64,000 bases of DNA from Flavobacteriales bacterium UBA952 (GCA_002293185.1 DBCS01000002.1:143555-207554); one strand, 5' to 3'; positions 1 to 7,862 are shown, counted from the stretch's first letter. The notes: a model not told the origin generated them from the letters alone. Made by a program: numbers and translations.

Positions 1-22
1 AGTTCGATTCTCCTATGGGCTG
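1..22 (+). tRNA. tRNA 3' end, probably tRNA-Glu (partial)
   Basis: The window opens inside a tRNA. Bases 3-9 (TTCGATT) read as a T-loop closed by G2-C10. Bases 10-14 are the 3' side of the T-stem, 15-21 (ATGGGCT) the 3' acceptor strand and base 22 a G discriminator. The next bases are CA, not CCA, so the CCA end is not encoded and must be added after transcription; a CCA-adding enzyme gene lies at 4780-6216. The anticodon is outside the window. Glu is inferred from the G discriminator, the T-arm sequence and my recollection that tRNA-Glu often precedes rpsT in Bacteroidota. Confidence 0.7.
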
Positions 23-55
23 CATTTTTTAACGAGATTATTAATAAAAACAGCT

Positions 56-307
56 ATGGCAAACCATAAATCATCCATCAAGCGCATTCGTTCAAATGAG
101 TCTAAGCGCGTATTGAATAAATACCAGCACAAAACCACACGTAATGCAATGCGTAAATTGCGTGCAACCAAAGTCCGTAAAGAAGCCGAAGGTTTGTTTC
201 CTGCAGTTGTGGCTATGTTAGACAAACTAGCTAAACGCAACATCATTCACAAGAACAAAGCAGCAAATTTGAAGTCTGGCTTGCAGTTGCGTATCAACGC
301 ACTTTAA
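56..307 (+). CDS. rpsT: 30S ribosomal protein S20
   Basis: Primary rRNA-binding protein of the small subunit. The 83-residue product is very basic and starts MANHKSSIKRIRSNE, the usual S20 opening, followed by the helical Lys/Arg-rich body and a hydrophobic C-terminal segment. Length is normal for the family (about 85). The ATG lies 33 nt after the tRNA end, with no terminator between, so the tRNA and rpsT may share a transcript. The leader is A-rich with no Shine-Dalgarno sequence, as is common in Bacteroidota. A strong terminator follows at 331-363. Confidence 0.97.
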   Translation: MANHKSSIKRIRSNESKRVLNKYQHKTTRNAMRKLRATKVRKEAEGLFPAVVAMLDKLAKRNIIHKNKAANLKSGLQLRINAL

Positions 308-330
308 GTTCATCGCTTTATCGAATGCTT

Positions 331-363
331 AGGGCTACCTCAATGGGGTGGCCCTTCTTTTTT
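331..363 (+). terminator. Rho-independent terminator of rpsT
   Basis: A 9-bp stem (331-339 AGGGCTACC paired with 347-355 GGTGGCCCT, one G-U pair) with a 7-nt loop is followed by a run of T interrupted by one C. It ends the rpsT transcript just before the promoter box of the next gene. Confidence 0.9.
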
Positions 364-366
364 TAG

Positions 367-374
367 TAAGTTTG
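367..374 (+). promoter_or_regulatory. -7 promoter box TAAGTTTG of the porin-like gene
   Basis: Exact match to the Bacteroidota -7 consensus TAnnTTTG, directly after the rpsT terminator. It ends only 4 nt before the ATG at 379, so transcription would begin at or next to the start codon. Confidence 0.65.
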
Positions 375-378
375 TAAC

Positions 379-2118
379 ATGCGCTTGACTTTACCGCTAT
401 TCATTTCCTGCTGCCTCGCCTTCAGTGCTCGGTCTCAACTTTTGGTTGCACCAGACACACTGTGCGCTCATCAACGCGTTTTGGGTACTGCTGATTCTTT
501 ATTGCAATTCATGGAAGGTTTCTCTTCTCCTTTTTTTATTGGCACTGGGCAAGCAAACCCAGACCTCTGGACCATTTTTAAACCGGGAATTGCTCCACTT
601 TCACCAACGGTATTTCGCGAGCGAAAGCTCGTTTTTAGTGCCTTACCACATTTGGGTTTTGCTTACGGTTTTGGCGCACAGGGTTCGCAGCGCTTGCGCT
701 TAGACTACGAGCAACAATTTGCAAAACAGACACTCTTTAACCTGCGCTATGACCGTCACCAACAAACAGGCTTTTTAAGAGCTAGTGATTTGCGCTTTAG
801 CGCGCTAGACATGCAAGTCGTTCACTTTGCTAAGCGCTATCACTTTGGCGCTACATTTGCAAATGTCAGCCATGACCGGCAGTGGTCTAGTGGACTAGCT
901 AGTTGGTCTCAGGTTGGAATTTTTTCTTCAGAACTTCTTCCAGTTGTCAAGACCAATGCCTACAGCTTTCAGAATGGATACCGTGCTAAAATAGAGGCCG
1001 CCTACTTTTTAAATTCAGACAGTATTTCTGGATTGCGACTCATCACCAAGCATTCCTACCACAACCAAATACGTCGTTATGAAGAAACAGATTCTCTGGA
1101 ACTATTTTACACCCAACTCAATTTCAGTCCAGACTCCTGTCGAGATGTTTTTGCCACCCAAATCTGGGACCATCAATTGGGTTTAGCTTATGTTCAAAAT
1201 AGGCTATTTTTAAGCTCGACGTTGGCTTTGCGAAGGCTTTTTTGGCAAGATACCCAATTGCGTTACGACACGACAGAATTAAACGTTGTGAATACGCTAC
1301 AGTATCAATTCAATACAAGTTATTTGAATCACCACAGCACACTTAATTTCTATGGCGCAGGCAATGGCATCAACACTGATACACGTTTAAAGACGGAATT
1401 ACCTTTCGGTATTTTACAAGTTCAACATCTTTTCTTGCGCGGATGGCCTGAACTTCTGCAGCGTACCTATTTGAGTAACCTCACGAGTTATCAAGTTTAT
1501 CAACCTCAATTACAACAAAGCATGTTAATTGCCACGAATTTGGCAATACCTTTTGGGTCATTTAAAAGTAATTACTCGCTGTCTTTTATGCGCAATAAAC
1601 AAGTCTACCGTTTTAATAGCCAAGAGATGGATTGGCAGCTTACTGGGCCTCAACGCGCAGTGCAAATTGGCTTAGGGTTAGCCTATGAAAGGAAATCTCT
1701 AGAACTTTCAACCCAGACGACTTACATTGGCTGGCAATTAGCTGATCAGCATGTACTACCGCCTTTGACCTCTGATTTGCGCTTGCAGTGGAATGGTGGA
1801 GTTTTCAAGAATAAACAACTCAAACTACTTGCTGCTGCCACAGTTCAGGCAATGTATGGGGGTTCTTTTAGCCGATTGGCATATTTACCATTTTTAGAAA
1901 CGATAGATTGGCAATACTACCAAAGTGCTACAACGGATTCCTTGAGTCGAATTGTAAATGCAAAAATCGATATCGTATTAGAAGTCAAGACCTTCAGATT
2001 TTTTGTACAAGCAAATAACTTGCTTGGATTTATAGATCCGACGGCAAGTTTGTATAAAGGTATTCCGTATCCAACCACACAAATTAGGTTGGGCCTTACC
2101 TGGGATTTCTGGAATTAA
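379..2118 (+). CDS. putative outer-membrane porin (Porin_10-like)
   Basis: The 579-residue protein begins with a signal peptide (hydrophobic residues 3-16, likely cut after Ala-Arg-Ser-Gln near 20). The rest shows the alternating hydrophobic/aromatic pattern of long beta-strands with short polar turns, and it ends in an aromatic residue and Asn (...WDFWN), as expected for an outer-membrane beta-barrel. The region near residues 95-170 (LGFAYGFGAQGSQ, LRLDYEQQF, then FNLRYDRHQQTGF) resembles the Bacteroidota 'putative porin' family once called DUF4289. No TonB box or plug domain is visible. It stands alone between the rpsT terminator and convergent sucD (6 nt apart). The barrel call is fairly safe; the exact family and substrate are not. 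Confidence 0.65.
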   Translation: MRLTLPLFISCCLAFSARSQLLVAPDTLCAHQRVLGTADSLLQFMEGFSSPFFIGTGQANPDLWTIFKPGIAPLSPTVFRERKLVFSALPHLGFAYGFGAQGSQRLRLDYEQQFAKQTLFNLRYDRHQQTGFLRASDLRFSALDMQVVHFAKRYHFGATFANVSHDRQWSSGLASWSQVGIFSSELLPVVKTNAYSFQNGYRAKIEAAYFLNSDSISGLRLITKHSYHNQIRRYEETDSLELFYTQLNFSPDSCRDVFATQIWDHQLGLAYVQNRLFLSSTLALRRLFWQDTQLRYDTTELNVVNTLQYQFNTSYLNHHSTLNFYGAGNGINTDTRLKTELPFGILQVQHLFLRGWPELLQRTYLSNLTSYQVYQPQLQQSMLIATNLAIPFGSFKSNYSLSFMRNKQVYRFNSQEMDWQLTGPQRAVQIGLGLAYERKSLELSTQTTYIGWQLADQHVLPPLTSDLRLQWNGGVFKNKQLKLLAAATVQAMYGGSFSRLAYLPFLETIDWQYYQSATTDSLSRIVNAKIDIVLEVKTFRFFVQANNLLGFIDPTASLYKGIPYPTTQIRLGLTWDFWN

Positions 2119-2124
2119 TTTTGC

Positions 2125-2997
2125 TTACAGAGCAAGTACTTCAGCCATTTTTGACCCGATTTGCGCAGGAGAGTCAACAACATGGATACCACATTCGCGC
2201 ATAATTCGTTTTTTGGCCTCTGCAGTGTCATCTGCTCCGCCAACGATTGCTCCGGCGTGTCCCATTGTGCGTCCTTTTGGAGCGGTTTCTCCAGCAATAA
2301 AACCAACCACTGGCTTGGTGCCATTTTCTTTGATCCAACGCGCTGCAATTGCTTCTAGGTTGCCGCCAATTTCTCCTATCATGACGATTCCTTCAGTTTC
2401 TGGGTCATTCATGAGGAGTTCTACGGCCTCTCGGGTTGTGGTACCAATGATTGGGTCTCCACCAATACCGATAGCGGTGGTAATACCCATTCCTGCTTTG
2501 GCTACTTGGTCAGCAGCCTCATAGGTCAATGTTCCTGATTTTGACACGATACCGATTTTTCCTTTTTTGAATACGAAGCCGGGCATGATACCCACTTTGG
2601 CTTCGCCAGCAGTAATTACACCCGGACAGTTTGGCCCGATTAAACGGGTATCAAAGGCTTTGATGTATTCTTTGGTCTTGACCATGTCATTCACAGGAAT
2701 GCCCTCGGTAATACACACGATAACTTTAATGCCAGCTTGGGCCGCTTCCATAATGGCATCGGCTGCAAAGGCAGGTGGAACAAAAATTATGGAGGTATCT
2801 GCGCCTGTTTGAGAAACTGCGTCTACAACGGTATTAAAAACGGGTCTTTCTAAGTGCGTAGACCCGCCTTTTCCAGGCGTGACGCCACCAACTAGATTGG
2901 TGCCAAATTCGATCATTTGACTGGCATGGAAGGTACCTTCGCTGCCTGTGAAACCTTGTACTATTACTTTGGAGTTTTTATTGACCAATACGCTCAT
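2125..2997 (-). CDS. sucD: succinyl-CoA ligase (ADP-forming), alpha subunit
   Basis: Alpha subunit of the TCA-cycle enzyme that converts succinyl-CoA, Pi and ADP/GDP to succinate, CoA and ATP/GTP. The 290-residue protein has the N-terminal CoA-binding Rossmann domain (VIVQGFTGSEGTFH, residues about 12-25), the GPNCPGV loop near residue 123, and the phosphorylated active-site histidine in GRTMGHAGAIVGG (His247). Length is typical. The beta subunit gene (sucC) is not in this window. A TAATTTTG box 23 nt upstream gives it its own promoter. Confidence 0.97.
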   Translation of the reverse strand: MSVLVNKNSKVIVQGFTGSEGTFHASQMIEFGTNLVGGVTPGKGGSTHLERPVFNTVVDAVSQTGADTSIIFVPPAFAADAIMEAAQAGIKVIVCITEGIPVNDMVKTKEYIKAFDTRLIGPNCPGVITAGEAKVGIMPGFVFKKGKIGIVSKSGTLTYEAADQVAKAGMGITTAIGIGGDPIIGTTTREAVELLMNDPETEGIVMIGEIGGNLEAIAARWIKENGTKPVVGFIAGETAPKGRTMGHAGAIVGGADDTAEAKKRIMRECGIHVVDSPAQIGSKMAEVLAL

Positions 2998-3020
2998 ATT
3001 ATCTTCTTTTTTTTGCGTGT

Positions 3021-3028
3021 CAAAATTA
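3021..3028 (-). promoter_or_regulatory. -7 promoter box TAATTTTG of sucD
   Basis: On the minus strand, an exact TAnnTTTG match lies 23 nt before the sucD ATG, just after the stop codon of the FKBP lipoprotein gene. No clear TTG -33 element at the usual spacing. Confidence 0.5.
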
Positions 3029-3032
3029 GCAT

Positions 3033-3476
3033 TTATTTGGCAGCAACTGCCTTCATTTTGAAATAAAGGATTTTATCTTTTCCAATTTTGTCTGTTCCAC
3101 TCTGACCATATCCAAGTTGGGGGGGGATCATACATTTCAATTGACTTCCTACTGGCAAACCAAAAAGGGCTTCTTGCCATCCCTTGATAAGACCAGCGAG
3201 TGGAAGCCCAATGGGTTGATCTTGCACTTCAATAATTTTGCCTGACAATAATTTGAGGGAGTAGCTTACCCAAACGCTATCTTGTATTTGAATGTTGCGT
3301 CCTGTGCCAAGGGAGTCTATTTTTAAGTATAAGCCACTACCAGTGGGTTTCAGGCCTAAATTGTATTTTCTGTTGTAAGCCTTTATTTGTGTTTCAAATG
3401 CCGAGCGTTCTGTTTTTGAATAGCCACAAGAGCTCAAAAAGCATATAATACCTAAAAACAAGAAAAAGCATTTCAT
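3033..3476 (-). CDS. FKBP-type peptidyl-prolyl isomerase, lipoprotein
   Basis: A 147-residue periplasm-facing lipoprotein. From the ATG at 3476 it reads MKCFFLFLGIICFLSSCG, a lipoprotein signal with the lipobox Cys at residue 17. The body is an FKBP domain: VSYSLKLLSGKIIE, then PLAGLIKGWQEAL, PVGSQLKCMIPPQLGYGQ and a final hydrophobic strand. A longer frame exists upstream (to 3530), but 3476 is preferred because it gives the lipoprotein signal and an ATGA overlap with the preceding methyltransferase gene. The role is proline isomerisation during folding of exported proteins. Confidence 0.9.
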   Translation of the reverse strand: MKCFFLFLGIICFLSSCGYSKTERSAFETQIKAYNRKYNLGLKPTGSGLYLKIDSLGTGRNIQIQDSVWVSYSLKLLSGKIIEVQDQPIGLPLAGLIKGWQEALFGLPVGSQLKCMIPPQLGYGQSGTDKIGKDKILYFKMKAVAAK

Positions 3477-4198
3477 ATTTTTTCTAAAACAGCTAAATAA
3501 TTTTCTTCGATAGTGTAGGCGCGTCGACATTTAAAGCCGCAGGCCGTTGCATGCTCGTGAAGGGTGTCGTAATCGATATACAACCAGTCGAAAGTGGGGC
3601 CACTGATTTTTTTGTAGTGCATTTGAAATTGAAAGTTACCATAATAGGCTGAATTTAAATCTAGCCAATAACCTCCGTCTTCGTCTTCATAAAGGTATTT
3701 TACATCTGTAGAATCGGCTACAAATCGACCGCCAGGTAGAAGAAAATCGTGAATTTTTTTTAAAAAAATAGGTAGATTTTCTAAATTTTGAGCCAAGCCA
3801 AGACCATTCATTAGAGACAAAATAGTGTCATATTGGATTTGTGGCTTGAGCGCATAGAAATCGATCTGTTGGGCACTAATTCCATTTAGTTTCATGTATG
3901 CAACTGCCCCCGCTGACGTATCAATGGCATTTACACGATGGCCGCGGTCTTGTAGGGCAAGGGCATGTACACCGGCTCCTGCGCCGATATCCAACACATG
4001 GCCCTTGCATTGGTCTAGTGCCATTAGTTCGAGTTCGGGCATTTGCTCTTCCTTTCGAAAAAGCACTTCGATTGGAATGATGTCGTCATCGCAAAGGTCA
4101 GAACTGACAATGATATCAAAAGGTTTTTTCGACTGCGCGTAGTCTAGTATGGCCTGACCAATTGGATCGCCATTTTCGATAGGTTGATTAGTATTCAT
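3473..4198 (-). CDS. class I SAM-dependent methyltransferase
   Basis: A 241-residue soluble protein. Motif I is clear (HVLDIGAGAGVHALAL, near residues 66-81), followed by an acidic strand end (VNAIDTSAGAV) and YDTILSLMNGLGLAQNL, where families of this type place motif IV. The substrate is unknown. The start at 4198 (MNTNQPIENGDPIG) is chosen because the longer in-frame start at 4318 would run 131 nt into the pRiA4b-type gene and adds a low-complexity Thr-rich stretch unlike a conserved N-terminus. It overlaps the preceding gene by 11 nt and the FKBP gene by 4 nt, so the three are probably cotranscribed. Confidence 0.85.
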   Translation of the reverse strand: MNTNQPIENGDPIGQAILDYAQSKKPFDIIVSSDLCDDDIIPIEVLFRKEEQMPELELMALDQCKGHVLDIGAGAGVHALALQDRGHRVNAIDTSAGAVAYMKLNGISAQQIDFYALKPQIQYDTILSLMNGLGLAQNLENLPIFLKKIHDFLLPGGRFVADSTDVKYLYEDEDGGYWLDLNSAYYGNFQFQMHYKKISGPTFDWLYIDYDTLHEHATACGFKCRRAYTIEENYLAVLEKI

Positions 4199-4751
4199 AT
4201 TCGCTGTAATCGTTGAGGTCGTCGTCGGCATAGTCGTCGTCAAAATCTTGAAAACCGAATTCGTCCCCTTCTTCATCGGTATCGGCCAATTGGCTTTCAG
4301 GTCCAAATAAATTTTCATCGAGCATTGACTTTGTGCTTTCTTGCGGTGCTTTGCCTATTGCAAAGGCCATAATAGGAGCTTCCGGTGTGTCTTTTTCGTA
4401 GGCAATGAGTTCAATCAGAAAGATCCACATGCGCATAAAATCATAGACGAGAATATAGCGTTGGTCAGGTTCAGTTAAAAAATTTTGAATACTGGCATGT
4501 TTCATAACTGACGCAGGTTCATCTATGGCGTCATCGTCGTAAGACATATCGATAAGAGAAAGCTCATGGCCTTTGTCCCAGTTGTCGTTGGAGACATAAA
4601 AACTAGCCATTTGGTCACCATTAAATCCGAATGCCGACATGATGGCACGGTAAAAAGTTTCAAAATCAGCTTCATTTGAAATGATGATATCTCGAAAGAC
4701 TTCTTCGTTTTTGTCGCTATCGAGTAATACGCGAAATTTTAAACCAGGCAT
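4188..4751 (-). CDS. plasmid pRiA4b ORF-3 family protein
   Basis: The 187-residue protein starts MPGLKFRVLLDSDKNEEVFRD and contains FETFYRAIMSAFGF and MASFYVSNDNWDKGHE, the pattern of the pRiA4b ORF-3 / 'IS1096 passenger TnpR' domain. Despite that name it is a common chromosomal Bacteroidota protein of unknown function. Residues from about 150 onward are a strongly acidic Asp/Glu-rich tail ending YSEYEY. The start at 4751 is preferred over 4805 because the latter would overlap cca and family members begin at this point. No transposase or inverted repeats are nearby. Confidence 0.75.
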   Translation of the reverse strand: MPGLKFRVLLDSDKNEEVFRDIIISNEADFETFYRAIMSAFGFNGDQMASFYVSNDNWDKGHELSLIDMSYDDDAIDEPASVMKHASIQNFLTEPDQRYILVYDFMRMWIFLIELIAYEKDTPEAPIMAFAIGKAPQESTKSMLDENLFGPESQLADTDEEGDEFGFQDFDDDYADDDLNDYSEYEY

Positions 4752-4779
4752 GAGTTGGGATTTCCGATAAAGATAAGTA

Positions 4780-6216
4780 TTATTCAGGCTTTGTTGTTGC
4801 GTCAATGGCTTTTAAACCAAGTTCTGCACCAAAACGCAGCATTTCGGCATATGCCTCTTGAAAATCATTGGCAATTTGCCCTTCTAAAATGGCATCTTTA
4901 ATATGTGTTTTGATGGTGCCGATTTCCGAGCAAGGGTTAATTTGAAAAGTGTCCATGATCAACTGTCCAGTCACCGGAGGCTGAAAATTACGGACGCGGT
5001 CTTTTTCTTCAACGATTTTGAGTTTTTCGGAAACAAGTTCAAAATTTTGTCTGTAGCGTTTTACTTTGAATTCATTTTTACTCGTAATATCCGCATTGCA
5101 GAGTAACATGAGGTCTTCGATGTCGTCACCGGCTTCATTTAATAGTCGCCGAATAGCGGCGTCGGTAACTGATCCTTTAACCAAAGCAATGGGGCGCAAA
5201 TGCAATTTTACTAACTTTTGGACATATTTCATTTGCTGATCGAGCGGTAGGCGCAAGCGCTTAAATAACTTAGGTACCATTTTGGAACCGAGTTCTTCAT
5301 GACCGTGGAAGGTCCAGCCCACTTCGGGATCGAAGCGTTTGGTGGGTGCTTTAGCAATATCGTGTAGAATTGCAGCCCAGCGCAACCATAAATTGTTGGT
5401 ATGCTGCGCAACATTATCGAGTACCTCTAAAGTATGTAGAAAGTTATCTTTGTGCGCTTTTCCGTCGCGCGTTTCTATACCTTGCAGCGCCAGTAATTCT
5501 TCAAAAAAACAGGCTAACATTCCAGTAGCTTGCATTAACTTAAAGCCTCTTGAAGGTTGCCTTGTCAAGATGATTTTATTGAGTTCATCGGTGATGCGCT
5601 CTTGGGATAGAATTTCCAGTCTTTGGGCATTGGCTTTCATCGCTTCTAAGCAAGAGGCTGTAATTTGAAAGTCTAAACGTGTCGCAAAGCGAATAGCTCT
5701 GAGCATTCTAAGTGGATCGTCACTGAAAGTAATATGTGGCTCTAGCGGCGTTCTAATAATACCTGCTTCGAGGTCTGCTTGTCCATTGAAGGGATCTATT
5801 AGTTGGCCTAAGGTTTCTTGCCTCAAACTAATTGCCATGGAGTTAATGGTAAAATCTCTTCTGTTTTGGTCGTCTTGAAGAGAGCCAGCTGCTGTTGTTG
5901 GTTTGCGTGATTCCGGACTGTAAGATTCTTTTCGGGCACCAACAAATTCGATATCGAGGTCTTTGTATTTAAAATGTGCAGTGCCAAAGTTTTTAAAAAT
6001 AGTGACTTTTTTTACCTTTAAAAGTGCTGCGCTTGCTTTTGCGAGTGCAGGTCCATCGCCGAGTACTAAAATATCGATATCCTTACTTGGTTGATCCATG
6101 AGAAGGTCACGAACCCAACCACCAATGACATATACGTCTAGCTGTTGCGCTGTTGCGTATTGGGTTAAGACCTTAAATACGGGGTGTTTGAGTTGACTAG
6201 CGTAAGAAACATCCAT
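4780..6216 (-). CDS. cca: CCA tRNA nucleotidyltransferase / poly(A) polymerase family with HD domain
   Basis: Adds or repairs the 3' CCA of tRNAs. Visible motifs are the nucleotidyltransferase GGWVRD (about residue 32), the metal-binding DIDIL (about 47-51), the neck RRDFTINSMA (about 118-127) and an HD-type domain (LRWAAILHDIAKAPTK, about 282-297). At 478 residues it matches Bacteroidota HD-containing members. The ATG at 6216 is preferred to the TTG three codons upstream because that TTG lies inside the -7 box. The truncated tRNA at the window start lacks an encoded CCA, consistent with a need for this enzyme. Confidence 0.93.
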   Translation of the reverse strand: MDVSYASQLKHPVFKVLTQYATAQQLDVYVIGGWVRDLLMDQPSKDIDILVLGDGPALAKASAALLKVKKVTIFKNFGTAHFKYKDLDIEFVGARKESYSPESRKPTTAAGSLQDDQNRRDFTINSMAISLRQETLGQLIDPFNGQADLEAGIIRTPLEPHITFSDDPLRMLRAIRFATRLDFQITASCLEAMKANAQRLEILSQERITDELNKIILTRQPSRGFKLMQATGMLACFFEELLALQGIETRDGKAHKDNFLHTLEVLDNVAQHTNNLWLRWAAILHDIAKAPTKRFDPEVGWTFHGHEELGSKMVPKLFKRLRLPLDQQMKYVQKLVKLHLRPIALVKGSVTDAAIRRLLNEAGDDIEDLMLLCNADITSKNEFKVKRYRQNFELVSEKLKIVEEKDRVRNFQPPVTGQLIMDTFQINPCSEIGTIKTHIKDAILEGQIANDFQEAYAEMLRFGAELGLKAIDATTKPE

Positions 6217-6222
6217 GTTGTG

Positions 6223-6230
6223 CAAAGTTA
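6223..6230 (-). promoter_or_regulatory. -7 promoter box TAACTTTG of cca
   Basis: Exact TAnnTTTG match on the minus strand, 6 nt before the cca ATG at 6216, predicting a nearly leaderless transcript. Confidence 0.6.
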
Positions 6231-6263
6231 AGCGTAATCGCTGAATTGTGCACCTGACAGTTC

Positions 6264-6869
6264 TTAGAAATCGTCTTCGTCTTGGTCTTCGTCAAGGAAA
6301 TCGTCTTCGTCTGGCTTTTTGTAATGGAGCAAATCATCGTCCAGGTCGTCTTCGTCTTCGTCAAAAAACCGTGGATTTTTGCCGCTTTTTTTGTAAGCAT
6401 CCATTTTTGGTTTTTTAGTGCGATTGTCTTCTTCGACTTTGCGCTCTTTATCTTTGGTTTTTTTGCGCGGCTCTACTTTTGGTAAAATAAATGAAGATAC
6501 CGGGCTGCTGTCGTCTCCGTCTAATGAACGCACATCTGTACGCGGCACAATAGAATCTGTGCTTCGTGTTGGCGCAGCATTTTCTTGAGGTGAGTAAGCA
6601 GGTCTTGGATTTGGTCGGTTGTCTGTGCGCTGCTCCGCTTCTTTTACAGCGAGTGCACGACCGTTAATGATGTGTCCGTCTAGTGCTTGGATGGCACGTT
6701 GGGCCTCTGAACTATCCGCCATTTCAACAAAAGCGAATCCGCGTGGTTTACCTGTTTCACGGTCAGTAGCTACAGTGGCTTTGAGTACCGTACCGTAGTT
6801 TTCAAAAAGTTGGCGCAACTCCTGATTGCTGACACCAAAATCAAGTTTGGCAACAAAAATACTTGTCAT
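6264..6869 (-). CDS. RRM-type RNA-binding protein with acidic C-terminal tail
   Basis: A 201-residue protein. Residues 1-80 form one RNA recognition motif: RNP2 is IFVAKL (4-9) and RNP1 is KPRGFAFVEM (about 42-51). The linker is rich in Pro, Ser and Arg, followed by a Lys/Arg-rich segment (PRKKTKDKERK) and a very acidic tail of Asp and Glu from about 165 to the end. Single-RRM proteins in Bacteroidota are usually small glycine- or basic-tailed RNA chaperones; the long acidic end is unusual. The 55-bp region before the start holds a nested inverted repeat (6924-6974). Confidence 0.9.
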   Translation of the reverse strand: MTSIFVAKLDFGVSNQELRQLFENYGTVLKATVATDRETGKPRGFAFVEMADSSEAQRAIQALDGHIINGRALAVKEAEQRTDNRPNPRPAYSPQENAAPTRSTDSIVPRTDVRSLDGDDSSPVSSFILPKVEPRKKTKDKERKVEEDNRTKKPKMDAYKKSGKNPRFFDEDEDDLDDDLLHYKKPDEDDFLDEDQDEDDF

Positions 6870-6919
6870 AATTTAAGATAAACAACACAGATTTAGGTAA
6901 ATACTTTATGTTCTTGCTT

Positions 6920-6927
6920 CGAAATTA
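6920..6927 (-). promoter_or_regulatory. possible -7 box TAATTTCG of the RRM gene
   Basis: One mismatch from TAnnTTTG, 50 nt upstream of the RRM start; the same variant octamer appears twice between ddl and the acyltransferase gene. It overlaps the arm of the inverted repeat at 6924-6974. Confidence 0.3.
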
Positions 6928-6974
6928 GAATAAAAATGAAAAACTGCCTACTTTTTCAAAAAAAATATTCTAAT
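6924..6974. repeat. nested inverted repeat between divergent genes
   Basis: Outer arms ATTAGAATA (6924-6932) and TATTCTAAT (6966-6974) pair perfectly. Inside them, GAAAAA (6938-6943) and TTTTTC (6952-6957) form a second inverted repeat around CTGCCTAC. This lies in the 159-bp gap between the RRM gene and the small plus-strand gene. It could be a hairpin in the RRM leader, a cruciform or a protein site. Confidence 0.6.
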
Positions 6975-7016
6975 CAATCGAGTTCTATCATTCTCTAAGG
7001 CTTAGTAGAAAAGAAT

Positions 7017-7024
7017 TATATTTG
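7017..7024 (+). promoter_or_regulatory. -7 promoter box TATATTTG of the 7029 operon
   Basis: Exact TAnnTTTG match ending 4 nt before the ATG at 7029; predicts a leaderless mRNA for the three-gene operon 7029-8414. Confidence 0.65.
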
Positions 7025-7028
7025 TAAT

Positions 7029-7277
7029 ATGCGTTTGGTCCGTCAAATTCCCCACGAGCATTTTTTAGTCTCGCTTCATCAATACAATGATAAATACATG
7101 CTCAGTATTACCCTTGACGACTACGAGCAGCACTTCAAAGTCCCGGTTTCAGACCTACTAGATGTTCAGCAACTTGAACAACAACTGAGTCCAGCGTTTT
7201 ATACTGCCTGTTTACACGATTTCATTCGCATGCGCGAGCGCTGGCTGCAACTACTTAAAACGTTACATCATGACTAA
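7029..7277 (+). CDS. small protein of unknown function
   Basis: Not recognised. The 82-residue product has no signal peptide or membrane segment. It is mixed alpha/beta with a basic N-terminus (MRLVRQIPHEHFLVS) and an amphipathic C-terminal helix rich in Arg and Leu (IRMRERWLQLLKTL). It is the first gene of an operon, overlapping the OmpH-like gene by 8 nt, and has a perfect -7 box 4 nt before its ATG, which supports it being real. Confidence 0.7.
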   Translation: MRLVRQIPHEHFLVSLHQYNDKYMLSITLDDYEQHFKVPVSDLLDVQQLEQQLSPAFYTACLHDFIRMRERWLQLLKTLHHD

Positions 7278-7857
7278 ATCATTTCTTTCTCTGTTTCTTT
7301 TGTGCCTTTTAATAGCATGCTCAGCACCCAAACCGTCAAAAAAAGACACGACACCAAAAGTCCCGACTACCCGTACAGAGGGGCTAAAAATTGCTTATTA
7401 TGCCAATGATAGCCTAAAAAAGTATTTTGCGTATTTCAAGCGCGAAGAAGTCGTTGCCGAGAAAAATCAAAAACGCTTTGAAAACGAACTTAAAAGACGC
7501 AACAAAGCTTACGAAGATTACATCATCAAAAAAGATCAAGAGGCACGTTCTGGACTGCTCTCTCAGAACGAGATTGCAATGGTTCAGCAAAAGGCACAAC
7601 AAATGCAAAATGAATTAATGCAATACCAGCAAAAAGAAGGCCAACGCATAGAAGAGCAAACCTTTAAATCCCTAGAAGCGATCAATAAAAAAGTCGAGTT
7701 GTGGGGCAAGAAGTATTGTGAGCAACACAACATCGATATTTTATTGATACAAGGACAAGGAGGGCAAATTAACTTCATTAATAAAGAAATGGATGTCACT
7801 GAAGCATTTATCAATTTCTTGAACGAGAATCAAGCCCAAATAGAAAAAGATCGTTAA
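7270..7857 (+). CDS. OmpH/Skp-like periplasmic chaperone, lipoprotein
   Basis: A 195-residue lipoprotein: the signal runs to Leu-Ile-Ala-Cys with Cys17 as lipid anchor. After a Pro/Lys linker, residues about 40-195 have the Skp/OmpH layout: a short strand (LKIAYYANDSLKKYF), a long charged coiled coil (about 60-150) and a closing alpha/beta part (YCEQHNIDILLIQGQGG, INFINKEMDVTEAFINFLN). Skp-type proteins hold unfolded outer-membrane proteins in the periplasm; being a lipoprotein, this member would be membrane tethered. It overlaps the preceding small gene by 8 nt and is 5 nt from DUF4924. Confidence 0.8.
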   Translation: MTKSFLSLFLLCLLIACSAPKPSKKDTTPKVPTTRTEGLKIAYYANDSLKKYFAYFKREEVVAEKNQKRFENELKRRNKAYEDYIIKKDQEARSGLLSQNEIAMVQQKAQQMQNELMQYQQKEGQRIEEQTFKSLEAINKKVELWGKKYCEQHNIDILLIQGQGGQINFINKEMDVTEAFINFLNENQAQIEKDR

Positions 7858-7862
7858 GACCC

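Noticed and set aside
4188..4751. 'IS1096 passenger TnpR / plasmid pRiA4b' family name suggests a mobile element.
   Set aside because: No transposase, terminal repeats or target duplication around it; it is coupled to chromosomal genes and the family is common in chromosomes.
6276..6370. Short repetitive stretch rich in GTCTTC-type units.
   Set aside because: It is the Asp/Glu codon run of the RRM protein tail, irregular in unit, not a tandem repeat or CRISPR.
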